A stretch of DNA of 64,000 nucleotides from Nocardioides scoriae (GCF_900104965.1 NZ_LT629757.1:2418001-2482000), one strand, 5' to 3'. Counted from the first letter of the stretch, positions 1 through 8,431 are shown. Notes: a model not told the origin generated them from the letters alone. Translations and numbers: made by a program.

Positions 1-514
1 GCAGCGTCGTCACCGCGACGTCGGGGCGGCGGCGCGCGAAGCCACGGGTGTAGGACTCGACCTCGCTGATGTCCTTGGCGAACCCGCCGCCCGCGAGCCG
101 CTTGGCCGTCATGCCCTCGGTGAACATGGCCGGGTCGCGGTGCGAGGCGCCGTAGAACGCGGCGCTGGACTTGAGCACCAGCTTGCGCACGTCGGGCGCC
201 TGCTGGCAGGCGGCCAGGAGCTGCATCGTCCCGATGACGTTGAGCTCCTTGGTCGAGGAGCGCCCCCCGGCCGCCGCCGGGGTGGCCGTCACGCTGGCGT
301 GCACGACGGTGTCGATCCGCTCCCGCACGATCACCTTGGCGATGACCGGGTTGCGGATGTCGGCGCGCACGAAGTCCGCTCCCGCCAGGTCTCCCCGCGG
401 CGGCAGCACGTCGACCGCGATGACGCGGTCGACCACCGGTGACCTCGACAGCTGCACCGCGACGCGGCGCCCGAGATCACCGGCGACTCCGGTGACGAGC
501 ACGACCCGGCCCAT
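1..514 (-). CDS. NAD-dependent epimerase/dehydratase (extended SDR), 3' end cut by window
   Basis: The visible 171 residues are the N-terminal part of an extended short-chain dehydrogenase. A Rossmann motif TGVAGDLG is at residues 8-15, and an acidic residue closes the second strand (VIAVDV), which favours NAD binding. Members act on nucleotide-sugars or related substrates; the substrate cannot be read here. The ATG at 514 is chosen because it puts the glycine motif at the usual distance from the start. The gene lies just downstream of bS22 and the small HTH gene, the same order as Rv0501 (galE2) after Rv0500B and Rv0500A in M. tuberculosis. The C-terminus, including the rest of the active site, is outside the window. 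Confidence 0.85.
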   Translation of the reverse strand, partial: MGRVVLVTGVAGDLGRRVAVQLSRSPVVDRVIAVDVLPPRGDLAGADFVRADIRNPVIAKVIVRERIDTVVHASVTATPAAAGGRSSTKELNVIGTMQLLAACQQAPDVRKLVLKSSAAFYGASHRDPAMFTEGMTAKRLAGGGFAKDISEVESYTRGFARRRPDVAVTTL

Positions 515-525
515 GGGGCGTGGGC

Positions 526-627
526 TTACTTGCCCAGACGACGACGCTGCACGCGCGTCTTCTTCAGCAGCTTGCGGTGCTTCTTCTTCGCCATGCGCTT
601 GCGGCGCTTCTTGATGACAGAACCCAC
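526..627 (-). CDS. Small ribosomal subunit protein bS22 (AURKAIP1/COX24 domain)
   Basis: This is a 33-residue, extremely basic protein starting at GTG 627 ([20 protein letters not shown] at its N-terminus). It matches the tiny AURKAIP1/COX24-domain protein found in actinobacterial 30S subunits (Rv0500B, now bS22). It is too short for most gene finders. An AGG about 6 nt before the GTG could serve as ribosome binding site. It sits between the excisionase-type HTH gene and the epimerase, the same order as Rv0500A-Rv0500B-Rv0501. Its own promoter is probably the TAGGCT at 694-699, giving a leader of about 60 nt that begins with a strong hairpin. Confidence 0.85.
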   Translation of the reverse strand: MGSVIKKRRKRMAKKKHRKLLKKTRVQRRRLGK

Positions 628-661
628 GTCGGACCTATTCGTTGTCGGAACACTCAGGCAT

Positions 662-684
662 GCCGCGTCCGGGTCGGACGCGGC
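662..684 (-). promoter_or_regulatory. 10-bp perfect hairpin in the bS22 leader or terminator of the HTH gene
   Basis: GCCGCGTCCG at 662-671 pairs perfectly with CGGACGCGGC at 675-684 across a 3-nt loop. It lies between the HTH gene and bS22, just after a TAGGCT -10 box. It could terminate the HTH transcript or be a structured 5' leader of the ribosomal protein mRNA. No U-tract follows. Confidence 0.5.
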
Positions 685-693
685 GAAGGGCCC

Positions 694-699
694 AGCCTA
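694..699 (-). promoter_or_regulatory. Candidate -10 box (TAGGCT) for bS22
   Basis: TAGGCT on the minus strand fits the TANNNT -10 pattern seen many times in this window. The predicted start near 687 would place the hairpin at 662-684 at the very 5' end of the bS22 mRNA. Confidence 0.45.
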
Positions 700-784
700 A
701 CCGTCGACCCCCGGGCGGACGAATCGGTGTCCGGCGACGGGCGCGGACCGGGGGCGAGGCGGGCTCGAGGTGGGTGCGACCGGG

Positions 785-991
785 TCAGCCGGCGTTGAAG
801 AAGCTGGTGCGGAGGTACTCGTGGACGTCGTCCTCGGAGACCCGGAAGGAGCGTCCGACCCGGACGGCGGCGAGCTCGCCGTTGTGGACGAGGCGGTAGA
901 CCGTCATCTTCGAGACCCGCATCATGGCGGCGACCTCGGCGACGGTGAGGAACTTCACCTCGGAGATGTCTCCGGGCAGGTTCGTGGGCAT
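785..991 (-). CDS. Excisionase-family helix-turn-helix DNA-binding protein (Rv0500A-like)
   Basis: A 68-residue protein made almost entirely of a MerR/excisionase-type winged HTH (residues about 14-62): LTVAEVAAMMRVSKMTVYRL is the HTH, followed by the wing VGRSFRV. Proteins of this size bind DNA as regulators. Although close to BldC in size and fold, the recognition helix is not that of BldC. Position beside proC and bS22 matches Rv0500A of M. tuberculosis, whose target genes I do not know. GGTGAG precedes the ATG by 3 nt. An AT-rich TATATT at 1058-1063 is a candidate promoter. Confidence 0.85.
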   Translation of the reverse strand: MPTNLPGDISEVKFLTVAEVAAMMRVSKMTVYRLVHNGELAAVRVGRSFRVSEDDVHEYLRTSFFNAG

Positions 992-1057
992 GGCTCACCA
1001 GGCTTTCGTCTCGCGCGTCCCCGCCGTCCGATGACGACCCTCGCGTGCGTTGGGAGA

Positions 1058-1063
1058 AATATA
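1058..1063 (-). promoter_or_regulatory. Candidate -10 (TATATT) for the HTH gene
   Basis: TATATT on the minus strand is the most AT-rich hexamer in a very GC-rich neighbourhood, about 67 nt upstream of the HTH start codon. It lies in the 159-nt gap between the HTH and acuC genes. No convincing -35 could be fixed. Confidence 0.4.
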
Positions 1064-1150
1064 GGACTGTGTGTGACCTGTGTGCCACAGATTCCCGGAA
1101 GTGACTCGTGTGGCGTCGGCGTGTCGACTTGCCACCCTGTCACACGGCTC

Positions 1151-2356
1151 TCACATCAACGGGTCGAGGCCGTGCTCGGGGAAGACGGCGTCCCGGGTGG
1201 CCTGCACCGCGCGGTCGAGCCAGGTGTCGGGGTCGAAGCCGCCCGACCAGTCCTGGTAGGCCACCGAGCGGCCGTCGGTCATCCGCGACGGGGCTCGTAC
1301 GCCGAGGCGCTCGGCGACCTGGTCGCGCCAGTCGGCCGGGGTGTCGAGCGTGGGGTCCAGCGGGTGGCCCGAGACCACGGCCAGCAGGTGGGTCCACGCC
1401 CGCGGCACGACGTCGACCACGGCGTACCCGCCGCCGCCGAAGGCCAGCCACCGGCCGCCGGCCGCCTCGTGGGCGAGGTCGTGCAGGGCGAGGTAGCTCG
1501 CGCGCTGGCCGTCGACGCTCAGCGCGAGGTGGGCCAGCGGGTCGTCGCGGTGGCTGTCGCAGCCCTGCTGGGTCACCAGCACGTCGGGCGCGAACTCGCG
1601 CAGCAGCGGCGGCACCACGGCGTGGAAGGCCCGCAGCCAGCCCGCGTCGGCGGTGCCGGGCGGGAGCGCGACGTTGACCGCCGTGCCGAGGGCCTCCGGG
1701 CCGCCGGAGTCCTGCGGGAAGCCGGTGCCGGGGAACAGCATCTGGCCGGTCTCGTGCAGCGACACCGTCAGCACGCGCGGGTCGTTGTAGAAGATCTGCT
1801 CCACGCCGTCGCCGTGGTGGACGTCGACGTCGACGTAGGCCACCTTGCGCGCGCCGTTGGCCAGCAGCCAGCGGATCGCCACGGCGACGTCGTTGTAGAC
1901 GCAGAAGCCGCTCACCCGGTCGGGCATGGCGTGGTGCAGGCCGCCCGCGATGTTGGCGGCGTGGTCGACCTCGCCGGACCACACCTGCCGCGCCGCCTCG
2001 ATGCTGGCGCCCACGACGTGGCGCCCCGCCTCGTGCATGCCGCGGAAGGTCGGGTTGTCGTCGTTGCCGAGCCCGCGGGCCAGGTCGACCTTGGTCGGGT
2101 CGTTGCTCGTGGCCATCACGGCCTCGATCAGCGCCGGGTCGTGCACGGTGACGAGGTCGTCCTCGGTGGCGTCGGGGGCGTCGACGAGCCGCAGCCCGTC
2201 GAGGACGCCGACGGCGCGGGCGAGGTCGACGGTGAGGTCCACCCGCACGGGGTTCATCGGGTGGTCGGAGCCGAAGTCGTAGCGGGTCAGCGACTCGTCG
2301 TAGACCAGGCTCGCGCGGCAGCTCCGGGCCCCGGGCCCGGCGGGCGGCTCAGTCAT
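1151..2356 (-). CDS. acuC: Acetoin utilization protein AcuC / histone-deacetylase-family enzyme
   Basis: A 401-residue class I/II histone-deacetylase-fold protein. Visible are the tandem catalytic histidines GLHHAM (141-142), the zinc/loop motif VDVDVHHGDGVEQIFY (about 175-190, with D178 and H180 as metal ligands) and SLHETGQMLFPGTG. AcuC-type enzymes remove acetyl groups from lysines, classically on acetyl-CoA synthetase; polyamine deacetylases are relatives. The ATG overlaps the proC stop by 8 nt, so the gene is translationally coupled to proC and sits last in a PRODH-proC-acuC run. Whether it deacetylates a proline enzyme is only a guess from position. Confidence 0.88.
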   Translation of the reverse strand: MTEPPAGPGARSCRASLVYDESLTRYDFGSDHPMNPVRVDLTVDLARAVGVLDGLRLVDAPDATEDDLVTVHDPALIEAVMATSNDPTKVDLARGLGNDDNPTFRGMHEAGRHVVGASIEAARQVWSGEVDHAANIAGGLHHAMPDRVSGFCVYNDVAVAIRWLLANGARKVAYVDVDVHHGDGVEQIFYNDPRVLTVSLHETGQMLFPGTGFPQDSGGPEALGTAVNVALPPGTADAGWLRAFHAVVPPLLREFAPDVLVTQQGCDSHRDDPLAHLALSVDGQRASYLALHDLAHEAAGGRWLAFGGGGYAVVDVVPRAWTHLLAVVSGHPLDPTLDTPADWRDQVAERLGVRAPSRMTDGRSVAYQDWSGGFDPDTWLDRAVQATRDAVFPEHGLDPLM

Positions 2357-3164
2357 CGGACGCGGCGAGGGCCACGGACCGGTCGCGTGCGGCCTCCATC
2401 GCGCCGATGAACGCCGCCCGGACCTTGTGGTCCTCGAGCTGCCGGATGGCCGCCGCCGTGGTGCCGCCCGGCGAGGTGACCCGCTCGCGCAGCACCGTGG
2501 GGTGCTCCCCGGTCTCGCGCAGCATCTTGGCCGAGCCCACCAGCGTCTGGACGACCAGCTCGGTGGCGGTGCTGCGGGGCAGCCCGAGGTGCACGCCGGC
2601 CTCGATCATCGACTCCACCACGAAGAACAGGTACGCCGGACCGGAGCCGCTGATCGCCGTGACCGCGTCCTGCTGCTTCTCCGGCACCCGCACCACGCGT
2701 CCGGTCGCGGCCAGCATCGCCTCGGCGCGGGCCAGGTGCTCCTCGTCGCAGTGGCTGCCGGGCGAGATCGCGGCCATGCCCTCGTCGACCAGGGCCGGGG
2801 TGTTGGGCATGACGCGGACGACGGGGACACCTGCCGGCAGTCGGCCCTCGACGTACGCCGTGGTGATGCCGGCCGCCAGGCTGACCACGAGCTGGCCGGG
2901 CACCACGTGGGGCGCGATCTCGGCGAGCACGCTGCCCATGTCCTGCGGCTTGACGACCAGCGCGACGGTGTCCGATCCCGCGACCTCGGCGAGGTCGGCC
3001 ACGACGCGCACGCCGTAGCGCTCCGCCAGCTCGGCGGCCCGCTCGCGGCGCTTCTCGACCACCAGCAACGAGCCCGGGTCGTAGCCGCCGCGCACCAGGC
3101 CCGAGAGCAGGGTCTCGCCCATCACGCCCGCACCGATGACGGCCACGGTGCCCGTGCCGCTCAC
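2349..3164 (-). CDS. proC: Pyrroline-5-carboxylate reductase
   Basis: A 271-residue protein with the N-terminal dinucleotide motif VAVIGAGVMGE (about residues 7-17) and the C-terminal P5CR signature SGSGPAYLFF (about 170-180), followed by the helical dimer domain. It reduces pyrroline-5-carboxylate to proline with NAD(P)H in the cytosol. It starts at GTG 3164, 19 nt after the PRODH stop, and overlaps acuC at its end. Having the last biosynthetic step directly behind the first catabolic step in one apparent operon is unusual and raises a possible proline/P5C cycle. In Mtb the corresponding gene is Rv0500, with the same downstream neighbours. Confidence 0.93.
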   Translation of the reverse strand: MSGTGTVAVIGAGVMGETLLSGLVRGGYDPGSLLVVEKRRERAAELAERYGVRVVADLAEVAGSDTVALVVKPQDMGSVLAEIAPHVVPGQLVVSLAAGITTAYVEGRLPAGVPVVRVMPNTPALVDEGMAAISPGSHCDEEHLARAEAMLAATGRVVRVPEKQQDAVTAISGSGPAYLFFVVESMIEAGVHLGLPRSTATELVVQTLVGSAKMLRETGEHPTVLRERVTSPGGTTAAAIRQLEDHKVRAAFIGAMEAARDRSVALAASDD

Positions 3165-3183
3165 GCGAGCCTCGCTTCCGGGC

Positions 3184-4113
3184 TCACTTCTGGGACACCA
3201 GCGAGCGCAGGAAGAAGCTGAGGTTCTGCGGGCGCTCGGCCAGGCGACGCATCAGGTAGCCGTACCACTCGTCGCCGTAGGGCAGGTAGACCCGCACCTT
3301 CTCGCCGGCGTCGGCCAGCCGCTTCTGCTCCTCGGCGCGGATGCCGTAGAGCATCTGGAACTCGTAGCTGCCGGGCGTGCGGCCGTTGCGGGTCGCCAGC
3401 GCCGAGGCGATCTTGACCAGCCGCGGGTCGTGGGTGGCCACCATCGGGTAGCCGGAGCCGGCCATCAGCACCTTGAGGCAGCGCACGTAGGACTTGTCGA
3501 CCTCGTGGCGCTCCTGGAAGGCGACCTCCTCGGGCTCCTTGTAGGCGCCCTTGCACAGCCGCACCCGGCTGCCCTCGTGGGCCAGGACGCGGCAGTCGGA
3601 CTCGGTGCGGTGCAGGTAGGCCTGCAGCACCGCGCCCGTGTCGGGGAAGTCCTTGCGCAGCTCGCGCAGCGTCGCCAGGGTCGCGTCGGTGGTGGTGTGG
3701 TCCTCCATGTCGAGGGTCACCGTCGTGCCGACCATCTGGGCCGCGCGGCAGATCCGGCGGCCGTTCTCGGTCGAGAGCTTGGCACCGACCTCGGGCAGGG
3801 CCTGGCCGATCGCGGAGAGCTTGACGCTCACCTCGGCGTGCCGGGCCAGGCCGGCGGAGCCCAGGGCCTGGAGCAGGTCGAGGTACGCCGCGACGGTCGC
3901 CTCGGCCTGGGCCTCGTCGAGGGTGTCCTCGCCGAGGAAGTCGAGGGTGACGAACAGGCCGTCGTCCGCGAGCACCTGGGTCGCGGCCACCGCCTGCTCG
4001 GTGTGCTCGCCGGGGACGTAGCGCGTGACGAGGCCGCTGCTGACCGGCATCCGGGTCACCACGTCCTTGACGCGATGGCTGCGCGAGAGCAGCAGGAGCA
4101 GTTGACGGAGCAC
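3184..4113 (-). CDS. Proline dehydrogenase (monofunctional PRODH)
   Basis: A 309-residue single-domain FAD-dependent proline dehydrogenase oxidising proline to pyrroline-5-carboxylate. The C-terminal signature YGDEWYGYLMRRLAERP with the substrate-binding arginine pair is clear, as is the barrel motif LDMEDHTTTD. I chose GTG 4113 over the in-frame ATG 4119: GGGAGG abuts the ATG but is 7 nt before the GTG. The resulting N-terminus (MLRQLLLLLSRSHRV) places the SRS at residues 10-12, as I recall for Streptomyces homologues. The gene leads a run into proC and acuC and is divergent from an aldo/keto reductase. Confidence 0.9.
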   Translation of the reverse strand: MLRQLLLLLSRSHRVKDVVTRMPVSSGLVTRYVPGEHTEQAVAATQVLADDGLFVTLDFLGEDTLDEAQAEATVAAYLDLLQALGSAGLARHAEVSVKLSAIGQALPEVGAKLSTENGRRICRAAQMVGTTVTLDMEDHTTTDATLATLRELRKDFPDTGAVLQAYLHRTESDCRVLAHEGSRVRLCKGAYKEPEEVAFQERHEVDKSYVRCLKVLMAGSGYPMVATHDPRLVKIASALATRNGRTPGSYEFQMLYGIRAEEQKRLADAGEKVRVYLPYGDEWYGYLMRRLAERPQNLSFFLRSLVSQK

Positions 4114-4144
4114 GGGCATCCCTCCCCGGGTGGGCGTTCCGGTC

Positions 4145-4150
4145 ACGGTA
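4145..4150 (-). promoter_or_regulatory. Candidate -10 (TACCGT) for the PRODH-proC-acuC run
   Basis: TACCGT on the minus strand lies about 31 nt before the chosen PRODH start and gives a short leader containing the GGGGAGGG ribosome binding site. It shares the 69-nt gap with the divergent aldo/keto reductase. Confidence 0.45.
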
Positions 4151-4182
4151 ACGCCCCCGGACCGGCTGGCACGATGAGGCCC

Positions 4183-5199
4183 GTGCCCGATCCCCTGACG
4201 ACGCCGTCCGCCCCCCGGCCCCACGCCGCCGACCTCGGCCTGGGGACGGCCGCGCTGGGCCGTCCGGAGTACCTCAACCTGGACCACGGCCGCGACCTGG
4301 CGAGCGGTGACCTGGGCGACGGCGGTGGCGCCCGCTACGACCGCCACCGCCTCGAGCAGCACGCCCACGAGGTCCTCGACGCCGCCTGGACGCAGGGCGT
4401 GCGCCACCTCGACGCCGCGCGCTCGTACGGCGCTGCTGAGGCGTTCGTCGGCAGCTGGCTGGCGGCCCACCCCGGCCGCCGCGAGCAGCTGCGGATCGGC
4501 TCCAAGTGGGGCTACACCTACGTCGCGGACTTCCGGCCCGGCGCCACGGAGCACGAGACCAAGGACCACTCCGAGCAGACCCTGGCCCGGCAGTGGCCCG
4601 AGACGCTCGCCGCGCTCGGGAGCCCGCCCGACCTCTACCTGGTGCACAGCCTCACCTCGGACAGCCCGGCCCTGGACGACGCCCGGCTGCTCGACCGGCT
4701 GCGCGGCCTGGCCGCCGACGGGGTGCGGGTCGGGCTCTCGACCAGCGGCCCCGACCAGGGCGAGGTGCTGGTGCGGGCGCTCGCGCTGGACCGCACGCCG
4801 TTCAGCACCGTGCAGGCGACGTGGAACCTCCTCGAGCCGTCCGCCGGGCCGGCGCTCCTCCGGGCGCACGAGGCCGGCTGGTCGGTCGTGGTCAAGGAGG
4901 CGATGGCCAACGGCCGGCTCGCCGCCGCCGACGGGCCGCTGGCCGCGGCCGCACGCGGGCTCGGCACCACGCCCGACGCGCTGGCGCTGGCCGCCGCCAC
5001 CCGGCAGCCGTGGGCCGACGTCGTGCTGAGCGGCGCCAGCGCCCTCGCGCAGCTCCGCTCCAACCTGGCGGCGCGGGCGCTGGTCGACGACCACGGTGAG
5101 GCGACCGGCGCGGTCCTGGACGACCTCGCGGGTCCGGGCGGCCCCGCGGAGCCGGCGGCGGCGTACTGGGCCACCCGCAAGCGCCTGCCCTGGACCTGA
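4183..5199 (+). CDS. Aldo/keto reductase family protein
   Basis: A 338-residue TIM-barrel aldo/keto reductase. The usual strands are visible: LGLGTAALGRPEY near the N-terminus, HLDAARSYGAAEAFVG (the substrate-side D and Y of the tetrad), GSKWGYTY, DLYLVHS and a C-terminal LSGAS segment in the cofactor region. It should reduce a carbonyl with NADPH; the substrate is unknown. CACGAT followed 7 nt later by GTG 4183 resembles the leaderless pattern of the window, so I prefer this start; ATG 4174 in the same frame is the alternative. It is divergent from PRODH and convergent with the dihydroxyacetone kinase. Confidence 0.8.
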   Translation: MPDPLTTPSAPRPHAADLGLGTAALGRPEYLNLDHGRDLASGDLGDGGGARYDRHRLEQHAHEVLDAAWTQGVRHLDAARSYGAAEAFVGSWLAAHPGRREQLRIGSKWGYTYVADFRPGATEHETKDHSEQTLARQWPETLAALGSPPDLYLVHSLTSDSPALDDARLLDRLRGLAADGVRVGLSTSGPDQGEVLVRALALDRTPFSTVQATWNLLEPSAGPALLRAHEAGWSVVVKEAMANGRLAAADGPLAAAARGLGTTPDALALAAATRQPWADVVLSGASALAQLRSNLAARALVDDHGEATGAVLDDLAGPGGPAEPAAAYWATRKRLPWT

Positions 5200-5221
5200 C
5201 CCCCGCGCAGCGCCCCGGGGC

Positions 5222-6931
5222 TCAGCCCAGCTCGGTCGCGACCGCCTCGGCCCAGACCACCACGGCGTGGGCGCCCGGGTCGGGCGTGCCCTTGGCCCGC
5301 TCGCCGAGGTAGCTCGACCGGCCCACCTTGGCGACGTGGTCGGCCGTGCCGGCCGTGCCCTCGCGGGCGGCGGCGAGCGCGCGCGCGACGGCGTCGCCCG
5401 AGGCGTCGCCGGCGTCCAGCCGCTCGCGCCAGGTGCGGGCCAGCGGCACCAGCGCGTCGAGCATGGTGCGGTCGCCGAGCGAGGCGCCGCCGACCTCGCC
5501 GATGCCCTCGGCGCCCGCCGCGAGCGCCTCGACCCAGCCGACCGCACCGGCGTCGGCGTCGTCGAGGACGGCCGCGGCGCGCAGCAGCAGGATGGAGTAG
5601 AGCGGGCCCGAGGTGCCGCCGATGGCCCGGCGCAGCGTCGCGGCGGCGCCGCGCAGGGCACCCGCCGGGTCGGCCGGGTAGTCGTCGAGCTCGGCCTCGA
5701 CCGCCCGGGCCCCGCGGTCCAGGCCGGTGCCGAGGTCGCCGTCGCCGACCTCGCTGTCCATCCGGGTCAGCTCGGGCTCGGCCTCGCGCAGCGCGGCGCA
5801 CGCCGCCAGGAGCCCGCGGCGCACGGGGCTGTCGGCCGCCAGGCGTCCCCCGCGCCCGGCCGGGGCCGACGGGTCGTCGGGGACCGAGGGGGCGGCGACC
5901 TCGCTCGCCTCCTGGGGGGCGACGCGGCCGCGGTGCTCCGCGGGCCAGGCGGAGGTCCGCGTCGGGGCGTCGAGCAGCGCCAGCAGCTCGTCGTCGACGG
6001 GGAGCACCGACACCGAGCAGCCCGGCATGTCCAGGGCGGTGAGGAAGCGGCCCACCCAGGCCCGCTCCACGACGGCCCCGCGCCCGCGCAGCGCGCGCAG
6101 CGCGCCCCGGGCGACCACGTCGAGCTCGCTGGGCGGGGTGGTCCCGAGGTCGTTGACGAGCAGCACCACGCGGGCGCCGTCCGCGAGTCCCGCGTCGTCG
6201 GCCACAGCCCCCACCAGCCGGTCGGCGACCTCGTCGGCGGTGACCAGCGCCCCGCGCTCGACCCCGGCCTCGCCGTGGATGCCCAGGCCCCACTCGACCT
6301 CGTCCTCGCCGAGCTCGAAGCCGGGCCGGCCGACCGCGGGCACGGTGCAGGCGCCGAGCGAGACCCCCATCGACCGGACGCCCTCGGCGGCGCGCTGCGC
6401 CAGGGCGCGCACGCCCGCCAGGTCGTCGCCGCGGGCCGCGGCCGCGCCCGCCACCTTGTGGACCAGCACGGTGCCGGCGATCCCCCGGCGCCCGGCGTGC
6501 TCGCCCTCCGCCGCCAGCGCGACGTCGTCGCCGACGACCACCATCTCCACGTCGATGCCCTCGGTGCGGGCGATCTCGGCCGCCAGCCCGAAGTTGAGGC
6601 GGTCACCGGTGTAGTTCTTCACGACCAGCAGCACGCCGGCCTCCTGCCCGACGGCGCGCACCGCGGCCAGCACCGCGTCGGTCGAGGGCGAGGTGAACAC
6701 GTCGCCCACCACCGCGCCGGTGAGCATGCCCTCGCCGACGTAGCCGCCGTGGGCGGGCTCGTGGCCCGCACCCCCGCCCGAGACCAGGGCGACCCGTCCG
6801 CCGAGCTCGGCGTGGTCGCGTCGCAGCACGACGGTCTGCCCGGCCAGCAGCACCAGGCCCGGGTCGGCGGCGACCAGTCCCTGCAGCATCTCCGGGACGA
6901 GGTCCCCGACCTGGTTGATGAGCTTCTTCAT
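5222..6931 (-). CDS. Dihydroxyacetone kinase, ATP-dependent DhaK-DhaL fusion
   Basis: A 569-residue protein joining DhaK (residues about 1-330) and DhaL (about 360-569) as in single-chain ATP-dependent kinases. DhaK shows GGGAGHEPAHGG (about 52-63) and the substrate-binding histidine in LGIHGEAGVERG. DhaL shows the metal-binding SEVGDGDLGTG and the phosphate loop GGTSGPLYS. The fusion means ATP, not the PTS phosphoprotein, is the likely donor. ATG 6931 (MKKLINQVGD) fits the family; GTG 6937 lies just upstream. A TAGGGT box 8 nt before the ATG suggests a leaderless mRNA. Neighbouring genes give no further clue to the pathway. Confidence 0.9.
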   Translation of the reverse strand: MKKLINQVGDLVPEMLQGLVAADPGLVLLAGQTVVLRRDHAELGGRVALVSGGGAGHEPAHGGYVGEGMLTGAVVGDVFTSPSTDAVLAAVRAVGQEAGVLLVVKNYTGDRLNFGLAAEIARTEGIDVEMVVVGDDVALAAEGEHAGRRGIAGTVLVHKVAGAAAARGDDLAGVRALAQRAAEGVRSMGVSLGACTVPAVGRPGFELGEDEVEWGLGIHGEAGVERGALVTADEVADRLVGAVADDAGLADGARVVLLVNDLGTTPPSELDVVARGALRALRGRGAVVERAWVGRFLTALDMPGCSVSVLPVDDELLALLDAPTRTSAWPAEHRGRVAPQEASEVAAPSVPDDPSAPAGRGGRLAADSPVRRGLLAACAALREAEPELTRMDSEVGDGDLGTGLDRGARAVEAELDDYPADPAGALRGAAATLRRAIGGTSGPLYSILLLRAAAVLDDADAGAVGWVEALAAGAEGIGEVGGASLGDRTMLDALVPLARTWRERLDAGDASGDAVARALAAAREGTAGTADHVAKVGRSSYLGERAKGTPDPGAHAVVVWAEAVATELG

Positions 6932-6952
6932 GCTCACCGACCCTAGTCAGGC

Positions 6953-7693
6953 TCAGCGCGTCTGGCGACGGAGCGTGAGGGCGCCGAGCGCGACCGCCCC
7001 CACGGCGTACGCCGCGACCACGGCGACGTCACCGCCCACCGACGGGGAGGCCGAGCGCGCCGTGGCCTGCATCGCGTCGACGGCGTACGACAGGGGCAGC
7101 ACGTCGGCGACCGCCCCGAGCACCCGCGGCAGGTCCTCGCGCGGGACGAACAGGCCGCACAGCAGCAGCTGCGGGATCACCAGCGCCGGCATGAACTGGA
7201 CGGCCTGGAACTCGGTGCGGGCGAAGGCCGACACGAGCAGGCCCAGCGCCGTGCCGAGGACCGCGTCGGCCACCGCCACCACGAGCAGCAGCCACACCGG
7301 CCCGGCGACGTCGAGGCCGAGCAGCCCGACGCACACCAGCACCGCGGCCGCCGACTGCGCGACGGCGACCAGGCCGAAGGCGAGCAGGTAGCCGAGCAGG
7401 AAGTCCAGGCGCCCCATCGGCAGCGCCAGCAGCCGCTCGAGGGTCCCGGAGGTGCGCTCGCGCAGCGTGGTCACCGAGGTGACCAGGAACATCACCACGA
7501 ACGGCACCAGCGCCAGCAGCGCGGGCCCGAGCCGGTCGAAGCCGCCCACGGCGGCGGGCAGGTCGGAGTACATCCAGGACAGCAGGGCCACCAGCAGGCA
7601 GGGCAGCACCAGCATCATCGCCAGGGTGCGGTGGTCGCGACGCAGCTGGGCCAGCACGCGCAGCGCCACCGCACCGGTGACGCGGGGGCTCAC
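6953..7693 (-). CDS. ABC-2 type transporter permease
   Basis: A 246-residue membrane protein with about six hydrophobic segments and the ABC-2 layout (N-terminal helix near residues 25-45, then LALVPFVVMFLVTSVTTLRE, then four more). The loop VTTLRERTSGTLERLLALP is typical of ABC-2 permeases. It starts at GTG 7693, overlapping the ATPase stop by 4 nt (GTGA), so the two are translationally coupled and form one exporter. The exported compound cannot be deduced. Confidence 0.88.
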   Translation of the reverse strand: MSPRVTGAVALRVLAQLRRDHRTLAMMLVLPCLLVALLSWMYSDLPAAVGGFDRLGPALLALVPFVVMFLVTSVTTLRERTSGTLERLLALPMGRLDFLLGYLLAFGLVAVAQSAAAVLVCVGLLGLDVAGPVWLLLVVAVADAVLGTALGLLVSAFARTEFQAVQFMPALVIPQLLLCGLFVPREDLPRVLGAVADVLPLSYAVDAMQATARSASPSVGGDVAVVAAYAVGAVALGALTLRRQTR

Positions 7694-8400
7694 GAGCGCT
7701 CCACCAGGGCGACGAACGCCGACTCGACGTCGGTCTCCCCCGTGGCGGCGAGCAAGCCGGCCGGGGTGTCGTCGGCGATCACCCGGCCCTGCCTCATCAG
7801 CAGCAACCGGTCGCAGCGCACCGCCTCGTCCATCACGTGGCTGGAGACCAGCACCGCGGCCCCGGCGCGGGCCAGCTCGTGGAACCGGTCCCACAGGGAG
7901 CGGCGCAGCAGCGGGTCGAGGCCCACCGTGGGCTCGTCGAGCACCAGCAGCTCGGGCTCGGCGAGCAGGGCGACCGCGAGCGAGACCCGGGAGCGCTGCC
8001 CGCCCGAGAGCCGGCCCACCAGCCGGTCGGCGAGGTCGCCGAGCGCCACCTGCGCCAGGCAGGCGGCCACCCGGTCGGGACCGACCCCGACCACCCGGGC
8101 GAAGAAGCGGAGGTTCTCGGCGACGGTGAGGTCGTCGTACACGCTGGGCTGCTGGGTGACGTAGCCGATCCGCCGCCGCAGCGACGCCGCGCCCGCCGGC
8201 TCGCCCAGCACCTCGACGCTGCCCGGCGGGTGCCGCTGCACCCCGACGAGGGTGCGCATCAGGGTGGTCTTGCCGCAGCCCGAGGGGCCCAGCAGCCCGG
8301 TGACCTGGCCGGCGGCGACGTCGAAGCGCAGGTCGTGGAGCGCGGCGCGGCCGCCACGGACGACCGTCAGGCCCTGCACCCGCACCGCGCGACCGGTCAT
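7690..8400 (-). CDS. ABC transporter ATP-binding protein (ABC-2 exporter)
   Basis: A 236-residue ATPase with Walker A LLGPSGCGKTT (about 35-45), Q-loop GYVTQQPSVYDDLTV, signature LSGGQRSRV and Walker B LLVLDEPTVGLDP. This is the drug/polysaccharide-type (CcmA/DrrA-like) ATPase that pairs with the ABC-2 permease downstream. Together they energise export of an unknown substrate across the membrane. ATG 8400 is the only sensible start. Confidence 0.9.
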   Translation of the reverse strand: MTGRAVRVQGLTVVRGGRAALHDLRFDVAAGQVTGLLGPSGCGKTTLMRTLVGVQRHPPGSVEVLGEPAGAASLRRRIGYVTQQPSVYDDLTVAENLRFFARVVGVGPDRVAACLAQVALGDLADRLVGRLSGGQRSRVSLAVALLAEPELLVLDEPTVGLDPLLRRSLWDRFHELARAGAAVLVSSHVMDEAVRCDRLLLMRQGRVIADDTPAGLLAATGETDVESAFVALVERS

Positions 8401-8431
8401 GCCTGATCAAGCACCCGTGCGGGTGCCGCCG

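Noticed and set aside
4114-4119. ATG 4119 as PRODH start.
   Set aside because: The GGGAGG abuts this ATG; GTG 4113 has correct spacing and gives the family N-terminus. Kept only as an alternative.
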